Under the pieces are notes generated by a model. The model saw only the letters and a program-made list of their open reading frames with translations. It made no database searches and was not told the origin of the DNA. Shown here piece after piece: positions 7,910-16,504 of a DNA stretch of 64,000 nt (position 1 is the stretch's first letter; each line of letters begins with the position of its first letter). Both the position numbers and the translations under genes were made by a program. The stretch covers positions 2,356,001 through 2,420,000 of the forward strand of contig NZ_CP065383.1 in NCBI RefSeq assembly GCF_015775515.1, written 5' to 3'. Origin of the DNA: Atribacter laminatus (GTDB taxonomy: Bacteria; Atribacterota; Atribacteria; Atribacterales; Atribacteraceae).

Positions 7910-8260
7910 ATGTCCAAAAAAAGTATATTCATTGTAATACTAATTGCCCTTCTTCTGGTTTTTTTAATAACTGTCTCTGGTTGTGAGTTTTTAGGTTTTG
8001 GAGTTAAGGTAACCACTGGAATCGGAAAAATATTCTTTGATTCAGCTGATCCGCTGGTCTATGGTGAAGTGTATGTTGACAGTATTCATATTGGATACTT
8101 AAAACCATTTGATAGGATTAGCACTTTTGTTGCCCTTGATTTTGATCATGAAGTCTGGATTCGAAGTAGTTATGGAGCCGAATACCGGTGGAAATTTAGA
8201 GCACCTTTTACAGCTTCACAAATTATTCCTTTAACTCTCGATACTATAGTAAGACCTTAG
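7910..8260 (+). CDS. Small lipoprotein with PEGA-like module
   Basis: A 116-residue predicted lipoprotein with a basic N-terminus, a long hydrophobic segment and lipobox TVSGC near residue 25. The mature domain reads LVYGEVYVDSIHIGYLKPF and ends VWIRSSYGAEYRW, which resembles a PEGA unit and lines up with the lipoproteins at 4253 and 7514. Unlike those two it has no Cys after the lipid anchor. Its ribosome binding site is weak (AAAGGAC). It is probably a diverged paralogue and may form a transcript with its upstream neighbour. Function unknown. Confidence 0.65.
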   Translation: MSKKSIFIVILIALLLVFLITVSGCEFLGFGVKVTTGIGKIFFDSADPLVYGEVYVDSIHIGYLKPFDRISTFVALDFDHEVWIRSSYGAEYRWKFRAPFTASQIIPLTLDTIVRP

Positions 8261-8267
8261 TTTTTCC

Positions 8268-8304
8268 AAGGAGGCGCGAATAAATTAAGAAATCACGCCT
8301 CCTT
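8268..8304. terminator. Hairpin between convergent genes
   Basis: AAGGAGGCG at 8268-8276 pairs perfectly with CGCCTCCTT at 8296-8304. It lies between the stops of the convergent genes ending at 8260 and 8320. The following T tract is weak, so termination in either direction is plausible rather than certain. Confidence 0.5.
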
Positions 8305-8319
8305 ATTCTATTCACCCGG

Positions 8320-9030
8320 TTACTTCATTTCATCTTTTAGAATTAAGTCATATCCTCGGTTGGGAGCTTTCATTGTTAAAAGTCGGTAAGGGACGGCTTT
8401 TTCGTATTGTAAATAGAGTATTTCTCCAGCTAAAGTGTATTTTAAAAGGACCGAATTTTCATCCTCATCTACTTTCAAGATTTTACCTGACCAAATCATA
8501 CCTGATGCTGGGACGAGAACCGGAAATTGTCGATCGATAAATTTGCCAGAATTTTCTAAACTGGGCAGAAAAAATATCTGTTCCATATCAAAAGTTGACT
8601 CGGTTATTTTTAGTGACGTCTCTTTTTTACCATAGGGAGATTCTAATATTACATCCACTTTTTCCTGGCTGTATTGAGCTTCAATAGTTATTTCACCTTC
8701 AGAAATTTTCAACCATTTCTTGGATAGTTTTGGAGCTAAATCCTCACGATTAATAATCAATTCAATGTCTTTTTGAGGTTCTTCACTTTGATTGGTGACA
8801 AAAAAAGAACGAATAATTATTTTCTGATCGATGGTTTCAATTTCATAAAACATCTCACCCAAAACCAAATCTCTAGAAATAATTGAATATTTTAAGGTTT
8901 CAGTTGCCAAGGCAATTGGTTTGAATGAAAAAAGGATGATAATTATGAAACAGATGAGTCCGAAACAACGTCGGTACTTGCTTTTTTGGTTTCTAATTCT
9001 TTTTTCTCTTGACGACGATAAGAAATCCAT
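8320..9030 (-). CDS. Secreted or membrane-anchored protein of unknown function
   Basis: A 236-residue protein that I cannot place firmly. After a basic N-terminus there is one hydrophobic segment (CFGLICFIIIILFSF) and a possible signal-peptidase site ending ALATE. The rest is soluble and beta-rich, with LVLGEMFYEIETID and a C-terminal YEKAVPYRLLTMKAPNRG segment, a loose resemblance to DUF3108-type periplasmic proteins. The ATG at 9030 has a strong AGGAGG nine bases upstream, so the 88-base overlap with the upstream gene appears real. It is the last gene of a three-gene minus-strand operon after nth. Confidence 0.65.
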   Translation of the reverse strand: MDFLSSSREKRIRNQKSKYRRCFGLICFIIIILFSFKPIALATETLKYSIISRDLVLGEMFYEIETIDQKIIIRSFFVTNQSEEPQKDIELIINREDLAPKLSKKWLKISEGEITIEAQYSQEKVDVILESPYGKKETSLKITESTFDMEQIFFLPSLENSGKFIDRQFPVLVPASGMIWSGKILKVDEDENSVLLKYTLAGEILYLQYEKAVPYRLLTMKAPNRGYDLILKDEMK

Positions 9031-9710
9031 AAAAATACGCCTCCTAAAATGAAGAGAAGGGGTAATATACTAATGACATAAACAGCCGAGAAGAAGGCAA
9101 AGGACGGTACATATTGGAAAAGAACTTGAACTAAAGCGTCAATTTCTAAAATGCAAAAGGCAAAAATAATCGACATAATACCAGCTGAGTGTTGTTTTTT
9201 TGTCAACCTCATTAAGCCAATTCCTAAAAAGCCACTGCTCACAATAACGATGAGAATTTGAAGGATTTCCTGTGCTATGAAAAAACCGGTTATAAAATTT
9301 GAAAACTGGCCATATCCAAAAAAGGAACTGAGTGGATGATACCATACTAAAATCACATTCCTAAAAAAACGCCCGCAACCTAAACCGACTCCAATCAATA
9401 AAAAATATCTGAAAAGTTCAATCCCGCTTTTTTTGGTTACTTTTACTAAAAAAAGCAAACTTACAGATAATAGAATGAGTTCAACAATAACAAGAATCGA
9501 ATTAATTGAAAAAACTGGTAGGAATCCTGCTAATCTATTGAGGAAGAATCGTTCGACCTGATGATAGGGTATGATCATCACCAAAATAAAAGGAAAGAAG
9601 AAAATTGTAATCCAATTTTGAAGCGATAACGGCTTTTTTCGAAAAAAGATCAGGTAGAACAAGATATTAATAATAAATATGGTTATAAGAGGAACAATGA
9701 AAATGTTCAT
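8943..9710 (-). CDS. Polytopic membrane protein of unknown function
   Basis: A 255-residue protein with about seven to eight hydrophobic segments and a charged, Ser/Lys-rich C-terminal tail (RRQEKKELETKK). No family motif was recognised, although the spacing of helices resembles small uncharacterised membrane proteins. Its ATG overlaps the stop of nth (ATGA), so it is translationally coupled. Its tail-coding segment overlaps the start of the next gene by 88 bases. The gene pair probably encodes an envelope function, but the sequence does not say which. Confidence 0.6.
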   Translation of the reverse strand: MNIFIVPLITIFIINILFYLIFFRKKPLSLQNWITIFFFPFILVMIIPYHQVERFFLNRLAGFLPVFSINSILVIVELILLSVSLLFLVKVTKKSGIELFRYFLLIGVGLGCGRFFRNVILVWYHPLSSFFGYGQFSNFITGFFIAQEILQILIVIVSSGFLGIGLMRLTKKQHSAGIMSIIFAFCILEIDALVQVLFQYVPSFAFFSAVYVISILPLLFILGGVFLWISYRRQEKKELETKKASTDVVSDSSVS

Positions 9711-10366
9711 TTAGTTTGAGTCTCCCTTTTTTCAATACCAACTTGATCACAGAAATTTTCAATAGAACAATTCCCACAGCGAGGTCGTCGAGGAAGGCAA
9801 ATATTTTGACCGAATAATACCAGCAAGGAATTGATGGGAATCCAGAATTCTTGAGGAAGTTTGTCACGAAGGGCCATTTCAGTCTGTTCGGGTGTTTTGG
9901 TCTTTACATATCCCCATCGATTCACGATCCGATGAACATGGGTGTCAACACAAATACCAGGTTTACCAAACCCGACAGTTAGAACTAAATTGGCAGTTTT
10001 ACGTCCAACCCCGGGGAGTTCCAATAGTTCCTCCAATGTGGAAGGAACTTGGCTTTGATATTTAATGATGAGAATCTTTGAAATATCAATTAAGTTTTTC
10101 GCCTTCCTTCGGTAGAAGCCAACAGGATAGATTAATTGAGCAATATCATCTTCAGAATAGCTGAGAAGTTGTTGCGGGCTCCGAATTATCTTAAATAACC
10201 GTTCAGCAACTTGACGGGTCATTTGATCCTTGGTTCGTAAACTTAAAATACATCCTACTAAAATGAAAAAGGGATTTTTTTCCAAACTTTCCAGAGTTGA
10301 ATCTTGCCATTGTTTTTTATTTTCCTGTAAAATAGCAAAAGTTTGAGCAATGTTTTGGTTATTCAT
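9707..10366 (-). CDS. nth: Endonuclease III
   Basis: A 219-residue base-excision repair enzyme (DNA glycosylase/AP lyase for oxidised pyrimidines). The helix-hairpin-helix LPGVGRKTAN contains the catalytic Lys, and VDTHVHRIVNRWG contains the catalytic Asp. The C-terminal [4Fe-4S] loop has the exact C-x6-C-x2-C-x5-C spacing (CLPRRPRCGNCSIENFC). Length is typical. It is the first gene of a minus-strand operon, diverging from the symporter gene with only a few dozen bases between them. No clear ribosome binding site is visible before its ATG. Confidence 0.96.
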   Translation of the reverse strand: MNNQNIAQTFAILQENKKQWQDSTLESLEKNPFFILVGCILSLRTKDQMTRQVAERLFKIIRSPQQLLSYSEDDIAQLIYPVGFYRRKAKNLIDISKILIIKYQSQVPSTLEELLELPGVGRKTANLVLTVGFGKPGICVDTHVHRIVNRWGYVKTKTPEQTEMALRDKLPQEFWIPINSLLVLFGQNICLPRRPRCGNCSIENFCDQVGIEKRETQTK

Positions 10367-10403
10367 ATGAGATAATAATAAATAAAAGGGGGTGGATTCG
10401 CAA

Positions 10404-11843
10404 GTGAAGATATTAGCTTTAGTAATTTACATTGTAATTATGATAGCAATTGGTTTCTATAGCTTGAAAAGAACAAAAAATATCGGCGATTTCTTTTTAG
10501 CTAATCGGACCCTTGGCCCTTGGGTTTCAGCATTTGCTTATGGAGGTGCCTATTTTAGTGCAGTAATTTTTATAGGATATGCTGGTCGGATTGGTTGGGG
10601 TTACGGTCTTTCCGACCTATGGATTGTTGCCGGAAATACCCTTGTTGGATCGCTTTTAGCATGGTTAGTATTAGCAAAAAAAACCCGCTCCGTAACCGAG
10701 CAACTTAACGCTCGGACTATGCCGGAATTTTTGGAAGCTCGCTACGGAAGCAAGATATTGAAATATCTTGCTGCGGTTATTATTTTCATATTATTAGTTC
10801 CTTATTCTGCATCTGTCTATATGGGACTGAGTTATTTATTTGATGTGGTTATGGGAATTCCCTATGTATACGCCCTCTTGCTCATGGCTGTTCTTACCGG
10901 AGCTTATCTGGTTATGGGTGGGTATTTCGCAGTGAGCATTACCACCCTAGTCCAGGGCGGAATCATGTTTTTTGGTTCAATTTATATGGTTTTGTATTTA
11001 CTAAGTCGACCTGAAGTTGGAGGCTTGAGTCAGGTAGTGGAAAAAATGAGTGCTATCAACCCTAAATTGGTAGGTGTTGTTGGCCCGCCGGGATTCATTG
11101 GTCTTTTCGGTTTGGTGGTTTTAACCAGCTTTGGTCCTTGGGGACTCCCTCAAATGGTTCAGAAGTTTTACTCAATTAAAAATCAAAAAGTGATATTTAC
11201 TGCTACCATTATAACCACCATTTTCGCACTGGTTTGCAGTTTTAGTGCCTATTTTTCCGGAGCTTTAACTCATCTCTTTTTTAAAGAACTTCCGACAATG
11301 AATGGGGTAGCCAATCCTGATCTTCTTATGCCCAATTTATTAATTCAATACATGCCCACTGCTTTTTCAATCATCTTTCTCTTGCTGGTTTTTTCTGCAT
11401 CAATGTCAACACTCTCATCATTAGTTCTAGTGTCGTCTTCAGCAATCACCATAGACCTTTTACCAAAAAAATATGGGAAAGACAATGTGACGGTGATGAG
11501 AATTTTATGCATTTTATTTATCTTTCTATCCCTGATTATTGCCATATCCCAAGTAACCTTTATTGTAAATTTAATGTCGATTTCTTGGGGAGCAACTGCT
11601 GGTAGCTTTGCTGCACCATATGTTTATGGTCTTTTTTGGAAAAAAGCCAACCGCCAGGGCGCTTTAGCTAGCATGGTCACTGGCCTGGCATTTGCATTGA
11701 TCCTTTCCTGGGCATTTGGATTTAAGTCCAGCATTGTGCCGTTTATCGGATCTCTCGCTATTTTAATTCCTTTTGGAGTTCTCCCCTTAGTATCAATATT
11801 AACTGGAGGAAATAAAAATGAAAGCGTGTCTATTCGAAGCTAA
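10404..11843 (+). CDS. Sodium:solute symporter family transporter
   Basis: A 479-residue SSS-family transporter with about thirteen hydrophobic segments. Characteristic stretches are DFFLANRTLGPW near the N-terminus, YFSAVIFIGYAG, and GPWGLPQMVQKFYSIK near the middle. Family members import sugars, proline, pantothenate or similar solutes with Na+. Two in-frame GTG codons are possible; the one at 10404 is better spaced from AAAGGGGGTGG than the one at 10392. It overlaps the alcohol dehydrogenase start by 26 bases, so substrate and oxidation may be linked. Specificity is unknown. Confidence 0.88.
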   Translation: MKILALVIYIVIMIAIGFYSLKRTKNIGDFFLANRTLGPWVSAFAYGGAYFSAVIFIGYAGRIGWGYGLSDLWIVAGNTLVGSLLAWLVLAKKTRSVTEQLNARTMPEFLEARYGSKILKYLAAVIIFILLVPYSASVYMGLSYLFDVVMGIPYVYALLLMAVLTGAYLVMGGYFAVSITTLVQGGIMFFGSIYMVLYLLSRPEVGGLSQVVEKMSAINPKLVGVVGPPGFIGLFGLVVLTSFGPWGLPQMVQKFYSIKNQKVIFTATIITTIFALVCSFSAYFSGALTHLFFKELPTMNGVANPDLLMPNLLIQYMPTAFSIIFLLLVFSASMSTLSSLVLVSSSAITIDLLPKKYGKDNVTVMRILCILFIFLSLIIAISQVTFIVNLMSISWGATAGSFAAPYVYGLFWKKANRQGALASMVTGLAFALILSWAFGFKSSIVPFIGSLAILIPFGVLPLVSILTGGNKNESVSIRS

Positions 11844-12828
11844 AGAAAAATTTGTAATAAGTGATATTAAAAAACCTGTACCACAAAAAGATGAAGTTCT
11901 AATTCGAGTTAAAGCTGCTGGGATTTGTGGCACAGATATTCATATTTTAAAAGGTGAATACTTTTCTGATTTCCCTTTAGTAGCCGGCCACGAGTTTTCA
12001 GGAGAAGTGGTGGAAGTTGGAGAAGAAGTCACTCAGTTTCAACCAGGTGATCGGGTTACTGCCGATCCCAATATATTTTGTGATAAATGTTATTTTTGCA
12101 AAATAAATAAAAACAATCATTGTTTGGATAGTCACGTGATAGGTGTAACTCAAAATGGAGCTTTTGCTGAATATGTTGCCGTTTCCGAAAAGGGTGTCTT
12201 TCATATACCCGACCATTTAAGTTATTCTGAAGCAGCGCTTGCTGAACCACTAGCGTGTGTGGTTTACGGAGTCCGAAGAAGTGGGATCAAACCAGGCGAA
12301 AAGGTTTTAATATTTGGAGCTGGAGCAATTGGTTTGCTTTTAATGTCATTGCTTAAAATAAGCGGTGCTTCCCAGGTGATTATGGTTGACATTAGTCAAA
12401 AAAAGCTTGATTTTGCTAAAAAGATGGGAGCGTCTGAGGTGATTCTCAACAATGCAGAAGGAGAAAAAAAATTAAAAGCGATTGCTCCTTTTGGGTTTGA
12501 ATTGGTTGCCGATGCTACTGGATCACCCCGAGTTATGGAAAGAGAGCTGCAATTTGTTGAGCCCGATGGAACCTTTTTAGTTTTTGGAGTTGCTCCTATT
12601 GGTGATATGATGAAAGTCGAACCTTATGATATTTTTCGTCGTGATATTCATATCGTTGGCTCCTACGCTGTGAAAAAAACGATGCAGTATTCGATCAATC
12701 TCCTTGCCTCGGGTAAAATACAGGTCAAAAACCTTATATCTTCAACTTATTCCTTAGAAGATTTTGAAAGAGGGATACAGGATTTTTATCACGACCCCGA
12801 TCATATGAAAATTCAAATCATTCCATAA
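11818..12828 (+). CDS. Zinc-dependent medium-chain alcohol/polyol dehydrogenase
   Basis: A 336-residue MDR enzyme that would oxidise an alcohol or polyol with NAD(P)+. Catalytic zinc ligands are in AAGICGTDIH and AGHEFSGEV. The structural-zinc lobe has the four Cys of CDKCYFCKINKNNHC. The Rossmann motif is GAGAIGLLL. Closest general types are sorbitol or L-threonine 3-dehydrogenase, but specificity is not decided by these motifs. GGAGG precedes the ATG, which lies inside the end of the symporter gene. The coupling suggests the symporter imports its substrate. Confidence 0.88.
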   Translation: MKACLFEAKEKFVISDIKKPVPQKDEVLIRVKAAGICGTDIHILKGEYFSDFPLVAGHEFSGEVVEVGEEVTQFQPGDRVTADPNIFCDKCYFCKINKNNHCLDSHVIGVTQNGAFAEYVAVSEKGVFHIPDHLSYSEAALAEPLACVVYGVRRSGIKPGEKVLIFGAGAIGLLLMSLLKISGASQVIMVDISQKKLDFAKKMGASEVILNNAEGEKKLKAIAPFGFELVADATGSPRVMERELQFVEPDGTFLVFGVAPIGDMMKVEPYDIFRRDIHIVGSYAVKKTMQYSINLLASGKIQVKNLISSTYSLEDFERGIQDFYHDPDHMKIQIIP

Positions 12829-12855
12829 TTTATTAGCATGACTATGAGTGTGAAT

Positions 12856-12906
12856 GGGATTGCCATGTCGTCCAACCATTCTTTGGTTGGACTTCTCGCA
12901 ATGACG
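12856..12906 (-). repeat. Family A ATTGCGAGGAG repeat, reverse orientation
   Basis: Starts GGGATTGCCATGTCG, has a central CCAACC...GGTTGG hairpin, and ends TCTCGCAATGACGG, the reverse complement of the usual beginning. Confidence 0.65.
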
Positions 12907-12922
12907 GAGCAGGAAAAAATTC

Positions 12923-12960
12923 AAATCCCCCCAACCCCCTTTGCTAAAGGGGGAGATTGA
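12923..12960 (-). repeat. Family B G/C-run hairpin, reverse orientation
   Basis: Runs of C followed by TTTGCTAAA and a G run; it is the reverse complement of the unit at 613-645, except for one or two bases. Confidence 0.65.
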
Positions 12961-12982
12961 TCGTCATATATATATTTTTCAT

Positions 12983-13205
12983 TGTCATCAAATGACGTAA
13001 CATGGCATGAAAATCAATCCTGAAAATACACGGGCATGATAAATCAAGCCCCCACAAAAGGATATAAAATTGTAGGGGGAAAGTATGTATTGCGCTCATT
13101 TTTTGATTAATGTAGCGACATGCCATAGCATGTCGAATCTTTGTTTTCGACCTCATCTGGTGCTGTGAAAGCAGCATGAGGGTCAATTCTAAAAATACGG
13201 GAACG
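12983..13205 (-). repeat. Composite family C repeat, reverse orientation
   Basis: Contains in inverted order the same blocks as 5944-6087, including a 20-bp palindrome with one changed pair at its centre (13116-13135, CGACATGCCATAGCATGTCG) and the CTCATCTGGTGCTG block. It is longer than the first copy. Confidence 0.7.
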
Positions 13206-13294
13206 AGTAATAAATAATCAAGCAGAAGTAAATAAATAGTGGTAATAAAAAACTATAATGATTTCTTATCATTTTTTCTTAAGGAGGATTAAAA

Positions 13295-14140
13295 ATGAAA
13301 AAAGGAGTTAATCAATGGGCATTTCCTGGTAACTTTTCAATACCGGACATTATTCAATTAGCAGCGAAACACCGTTTCGATGGTGTAGAGCTATGCCCTG
13401 ATGAAGAAGGTAGTTTTCCTTTAAATATCGATCAACAAAAGTTGCTGGAATGGAAAGCTCATTCAGAAGATAAAAATATAGAAATTCGTTGCATTGCTTC
13501 AGGGTTACATTGGAAATATAATTTGGCATCCATTAATACCGAAGTTAGGAAAAAAGCTATTGATATCGCTAAGCGTTTGATTGAAATCGCTTCTACTTTG
13601 GAAGCCAAGTCTATTTTATTAATCCCAGGGTATGTTAATGTTCCCTGGGACCCTTCTTCAGAAGTAGTTCCATACGAAAAAGCCTATAAAAATTCACGAT
13701 TATCAATTTCAGAAATAGCAAAATTTGCAGCTGATGCTAAAATAACTATAGGTTTAGAAAACGTATGGAATAAATTATTTCTTTCCCCCTTAGAATTCCG
13801 CAGTTTTATCGATAGTTTTAATAATCAATGGGTAAGAGTTCATTTTGATACTGCCAATGTTCTTATTTCAGGATATCCAGAACAGTGGATCGAGATTCTT
13901 GGAAAACGAATTGTAACCATTCATATAAAAGACTTTAAACTTTCAGTCGGAAACATCAATGGATTCTGTCTTCCTCTTGAGGGTGATGTTAACTTTCCAG
14001 CAGTAATGGGAAGTCTAAAATCAATTGGATATGATGATTTCTTGATTGCAGAAATGATTCCTCCTTATCACTATTCCATCGACGCTTTGCTGGCAAACCT
14101 TTCTTATAATCTTGATTGTATCATGAATATGAGGGTATAA
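13295..14140 (+). CDS. Sugar phosphate isomerase/epimerase (TIM barrel)
   Basis: A 281-residue member of the xylose-isomerase-like TIM-barrel superfamily (AP endonuclease family 2 fold). Metal-ligand positions typical of the family are seen: Glu in IGLENVW, Asp and His in VHFDTAN, His in TIHIKDFK, and Glu near the end in IAEMIPP. Members include hydroxypyruvate isomerase, tagatose/psicose 3-epimerase and inosose dehydratase; the sequence does not pick one. AAGGAGG precedes the ATG. It is the first gene of a carbohydrate locus that runs into an ABC transporter, so it probably processes the imported sugar. Confidence 0.82.
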   Translation: MKKGVNQWAFPGNFSIPDIIQLAAKHRFDGVELCPDEEGSFPLNIDQQKLLEWKAHSEDKNIEIRCIASGLHWKYNLASINTEVRKKAIDIAKRLIEIASTLEAKSILLIPGYVNVPWDPSSEVVPYEKAYKNSRLSISEIAKFAADAKITIGLENVWNKLFLSPLEFRSFIDSFNNQWVRVHFDTANVLISGYPEQWIEILGKRIVTIHIKDFKLSVGNINGFCLPLEGDVNFPAVMGSLKSIGYDDFLIAEMIPPYHYSIDALLANLSYNLDCIMNMRV

Positions 14141-14291
14141 TAATACCGTCTATCATTTTTTATGTTTATCTTTAAATAAAATATTTAACGGGTGAGTGAA
14201 AATTATTAATATTTTTAAGGGGGGTGAAACATTTTATCTAAAACATTTACCTAAAGAATATTTTAATGTAACACTAAAGGAGGAGTGAATT

Positions 14292-15521
14292 ATGAAAAAA
14301 TCATTATGGGTCGTTTGTCTTTCAATGTTTTTAGTTCTGGGATTAGCCTTAATGGTTGGAGCTGCAACTAAAGTTAGAGTTATGTGGGCAGAGTATGATG
14401 GATTAACTCCGGAATATGCTACAAATTTAGAAAAGGCTTTTGAAGAAAAACATCCGGATATTGATTTAGAAATAATATCTACACCTTGGAATGATATGCA
14501 TGATCGTCTCATTACTTATATTGCGGGAGGCAATCCTCCTGATCTTTCAGTTATTGGAACTCGTTGGCTGCTGGAATTGATGGATATGGGGGTTGTGGAA
14601 CCAATTGAGCAACATCTCAGCCCAGAATTACTCGATAATATAGATCCAGCACTTTTTGAAGGAAAAATTAAGGGAGTGGTGTATGGTTTGCCAGTAGCGG
14701 CGGGAACTCGGGTCATGTATTGGCGATCCGATCTTTTAGACAAAGCTCCGGAAACCTTTGAAGAAATGCGCACTATGTTAGAAAAAGTAGCCAAACCGGA
14801 AGAAAATTTCTATGGAATAGCCTTAACTGGTCAAAAATACGTTGAGCTCACTGAATTTGCTTATTTCTTGTTTGGTAATGATGGGTATTTCTTTGATATC
14901 AATGAAGACGGGAGCTACGGAAAATGTATTGTCAACAACGAAGCCGGTGTTAGCACTTTAACCTTTATGAACGATTTAGTTAAAGATAATTTAACCCAAC
15001 CGGGAGTGACTGCATACAAAAGAGATGAGGTTCAAAATCTCTTTATATCTGGAAACGCTGCTATTATGATGACCGGAGGTTTTGGTGCGACACTTCTTAC
15101 CCAACAAAATGTTCCTTTTGAATGGGATGTTGCTCCTCTTCCTCATTTTGAAGGGAAACCTCAGAGTTCACTTATTGTTACCGACGCCCTAGTTATGTTT
15201 AAGGATTCAAAAGCGAAAGCCGAAGCTTCCAAATTCTTAGACTTTTTCTATTCCGATGAGTGGAGGCTGGAATTCGATAAATTGGTTGGTTTCCCACCGG
15301 TTACCAAATCACTTGCCGACAATGAGTTCTTCCAAACTCCAGTATATAAGTACATGGTTGATCAAATTGCTGGTGCCAAACCTTGGCCATTGATGGCTGA
15401 GTGGCCAGAATGCAACGATCTGATTTGGGATAATATCGAGGCAACTTTCCTTGGACAGAAAACACCACAACAAGCGATGGATGATGCTGCAGCTTCTATT
15501 GATGCCGTAAGAGGATTCTAA
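14292..15521 (+). CDS. Sugar ABC transporter, extracellular binding protein
   Basis: A 409-residue family 1 solute-binding protein. The N-terminus is a signal peptide (basic start, hydrophobic core) cleaved near GAATK. The mature part begins VRVMWAEYDGLTPEYA and contains FEEKHPDIDLEI and the family segment GNAAIMMTGGFGA. No lipobox Cys is present, so it is either freed into the periplasm or held by another means. AAAGGAGGAG precedes the ATG. Two permease genes follow after a hairpin. Type resembles the UgpB/MalE group; the sugar is unknown. Confidence 0.9.
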   Translation: MKKSLWVVCLSMFLVLGLALMVGAATKVRVMWAEYDGLTPEYATNLEKAFEEKHPDIDLEIISTPWNDMHDRLITYIAGGNPPDLSVIGTRWLLELMDMGVVEPIEQHLSPELLDNIDPALFEGKIKGVVYGLPVAAGTRVMYWRSDLLDKAPETFEEMRTMLEKVAKPEENFYGIALTGQKYVELTEFAYFLFGNDGYFFDINEDGSYGKCIVNNEAGVSTLTFMNDLVKDNLTQPGVTAYKRDEVQNLFISGNAAIMMTGGFGATLLTQQNVPFEWDVAPLPHFEGKPQSSLIVTDALVMFKDSKAKAEASKFLDFFYSDEWRLEFDKLVGFPPVTKSLADNEFFQTPVYKYMVDQIAGAKPWPLMAEWPECNDLIWDNIEATFLGQKTPQQAMDDAAASIDAVRGF

Positions 15522-15530
15522 ATATGCTTT

Positions 15531-15557
15531 AGAGAGGGGAGACAAAATCCCCTCTCT
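15531..15557 (+). promoter_or_regulatory. Intercistronic hairpin between binding protein and permease
   Basis: AGAGAGGGGA at 15531-15540 pairs with TCCCCTCTCT at 15548-15557 around a 7-base loop. No T tract follows, so it is more likely an mRNA-stabilising or partial-termination hairpin, which in many ABC sugar operons keeps the binding protein more abundant than the permeases. Confidence 0.6.
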
Positions 15558-15613
15558 AATATACTTAAAAGTTACAGGAATCACTTCTTAGCGATCTACA
15601 AAAGGAGAAGATT

Positions 15614-16501
15614 ATGAGTCGGGCTGGGAAATTTTGGACTACAGAATCACGATTAGCCTATCTCCTCTTAATACCCTCAGCAGTTTTTCTAATCGTCTTC
15701 ATGTTTTATCCCATTTTTTACGTTTTTCTCATGTCTTTCTTCAAAGTCAATAAATTAGCAAATTTAACTGGTTTTTTTGGAATGGGGAACTATATTACAC
15801 TTTTTAAACTCCCTGAATTTTGGCAAATTATTATTCGATCGTGCGTATGGACAGCGCTGGCAGTAACTGCAAAAACGGTAATCGGATTAATTATCGCTCT
15901 TCTTTTAAACGTCGATTTCAGAGGAAGAAAATTAGCTCGGACTTTAATCATCATACCTTGGGCAAGCTCCATTCCAATCAGTGCCATGCTCTGGCAATGG
16001 ACTTACAATAACGACTTTGGATTATTAAACTATACTTTACGATGGTTAGGTTTAAACCCGCCAGTGTGGTTAGCTTATCCCCTTTCTGCATTTATGGCAA
16101 ATTTATGGGTTGATATTTGGTGTGGAATTCCTTTCATGGCATTGGTTTTTCTAGCTGGATTACAGGCAATTCCTCAAGAACTGTATGAAGCTGCTGAAGT
16201 CGATGGTGCAACCTCAATTTCGAAATTCCGATTTGTCACTCTTCCTCTTTTAAGTGGGGTATTGACAGTGGCAACCTTGCTTTCTATTTTATGGACGTTT
16301 AATGATTTTAATGTTATTTACATTTTGACCAAAGGAGGTCCTGCTAACTCAACCGACATTCTTATCACCTATATTTATAAATATGCATTTCAATACATCA
16401 AGTTTGGTCCTTCGGCAGCCATGGCAGTTATTACCTTTGCGATTCTCCTTACTGTGAGTATTATTTATGCCCGAAATTTCTTCCGAGAAGGAGCGCAATA
16501 A
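15614..16501 (+). CDS. Sugar ABC transporter permease (MalF/UgpA type)
   Basis: A 295-residue inner-membrane permease with about six hydrophobic helices. The cytoplasmic coupling loop that contacts the ATPase is present as EAAEVDGATSISKFRFVTLPLL (EAA motif), about 90 residues before the C-terminus. AAAGGAG precedes the ATG. It pairs with the next gene, whose start is only three bases past this stop. No ATPase gene lies in the locus, so an MsmK/UgpC-like ATPase encoded elsewhere must be shared. Confidence 0.92.
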   Translation: MSRAGKFWTTESRLAYLLLIPSAVFLIVFMFYPIFYVFLMSFFKVNKLANLTGFFGMGNYITLFKLPEFWQIIIRSCVWTALAVTAKTVIGLIIALLLNVDFRGRKLARTLIIIPWASSIPISAMLWQWTYNNDFGLLNYTLRWLGLNPPVWLAYPLSAFMANLWVDIWCGIPFMALVFLAGLQAIPQELYEAAEVDGATSISKFRFVTLPLLSGVLTVATLLSILWTFNDFNVIYILTKGGPANSTDILITYIYKYAFQYIKFGPSAAMAVITFAILLTVSIIYARNFFREGAQ

Positions 16502-16504
16502 ATA

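Larger units (their letters stand above)
12829..13294. other. Repeat-rich intergenic region
   Basis: About 465 bases without a gene. It holds inverted-orientation copies of families A (12856-12906), B (12923-12960) and C (12983-13205). TATAAT at 13254-13259 could be the -10 box for the following isomerase-like gene, though no good -35 is seen. An open frame on the minus strand (12944-13186) is only repeat sequence. Confidence 0.7.

Noticed and set aside
12944-13186. 80-codon open frame on the minus strand
   Set aside because: It is made of family B and C repeat sequence and has no ribosome binding site.
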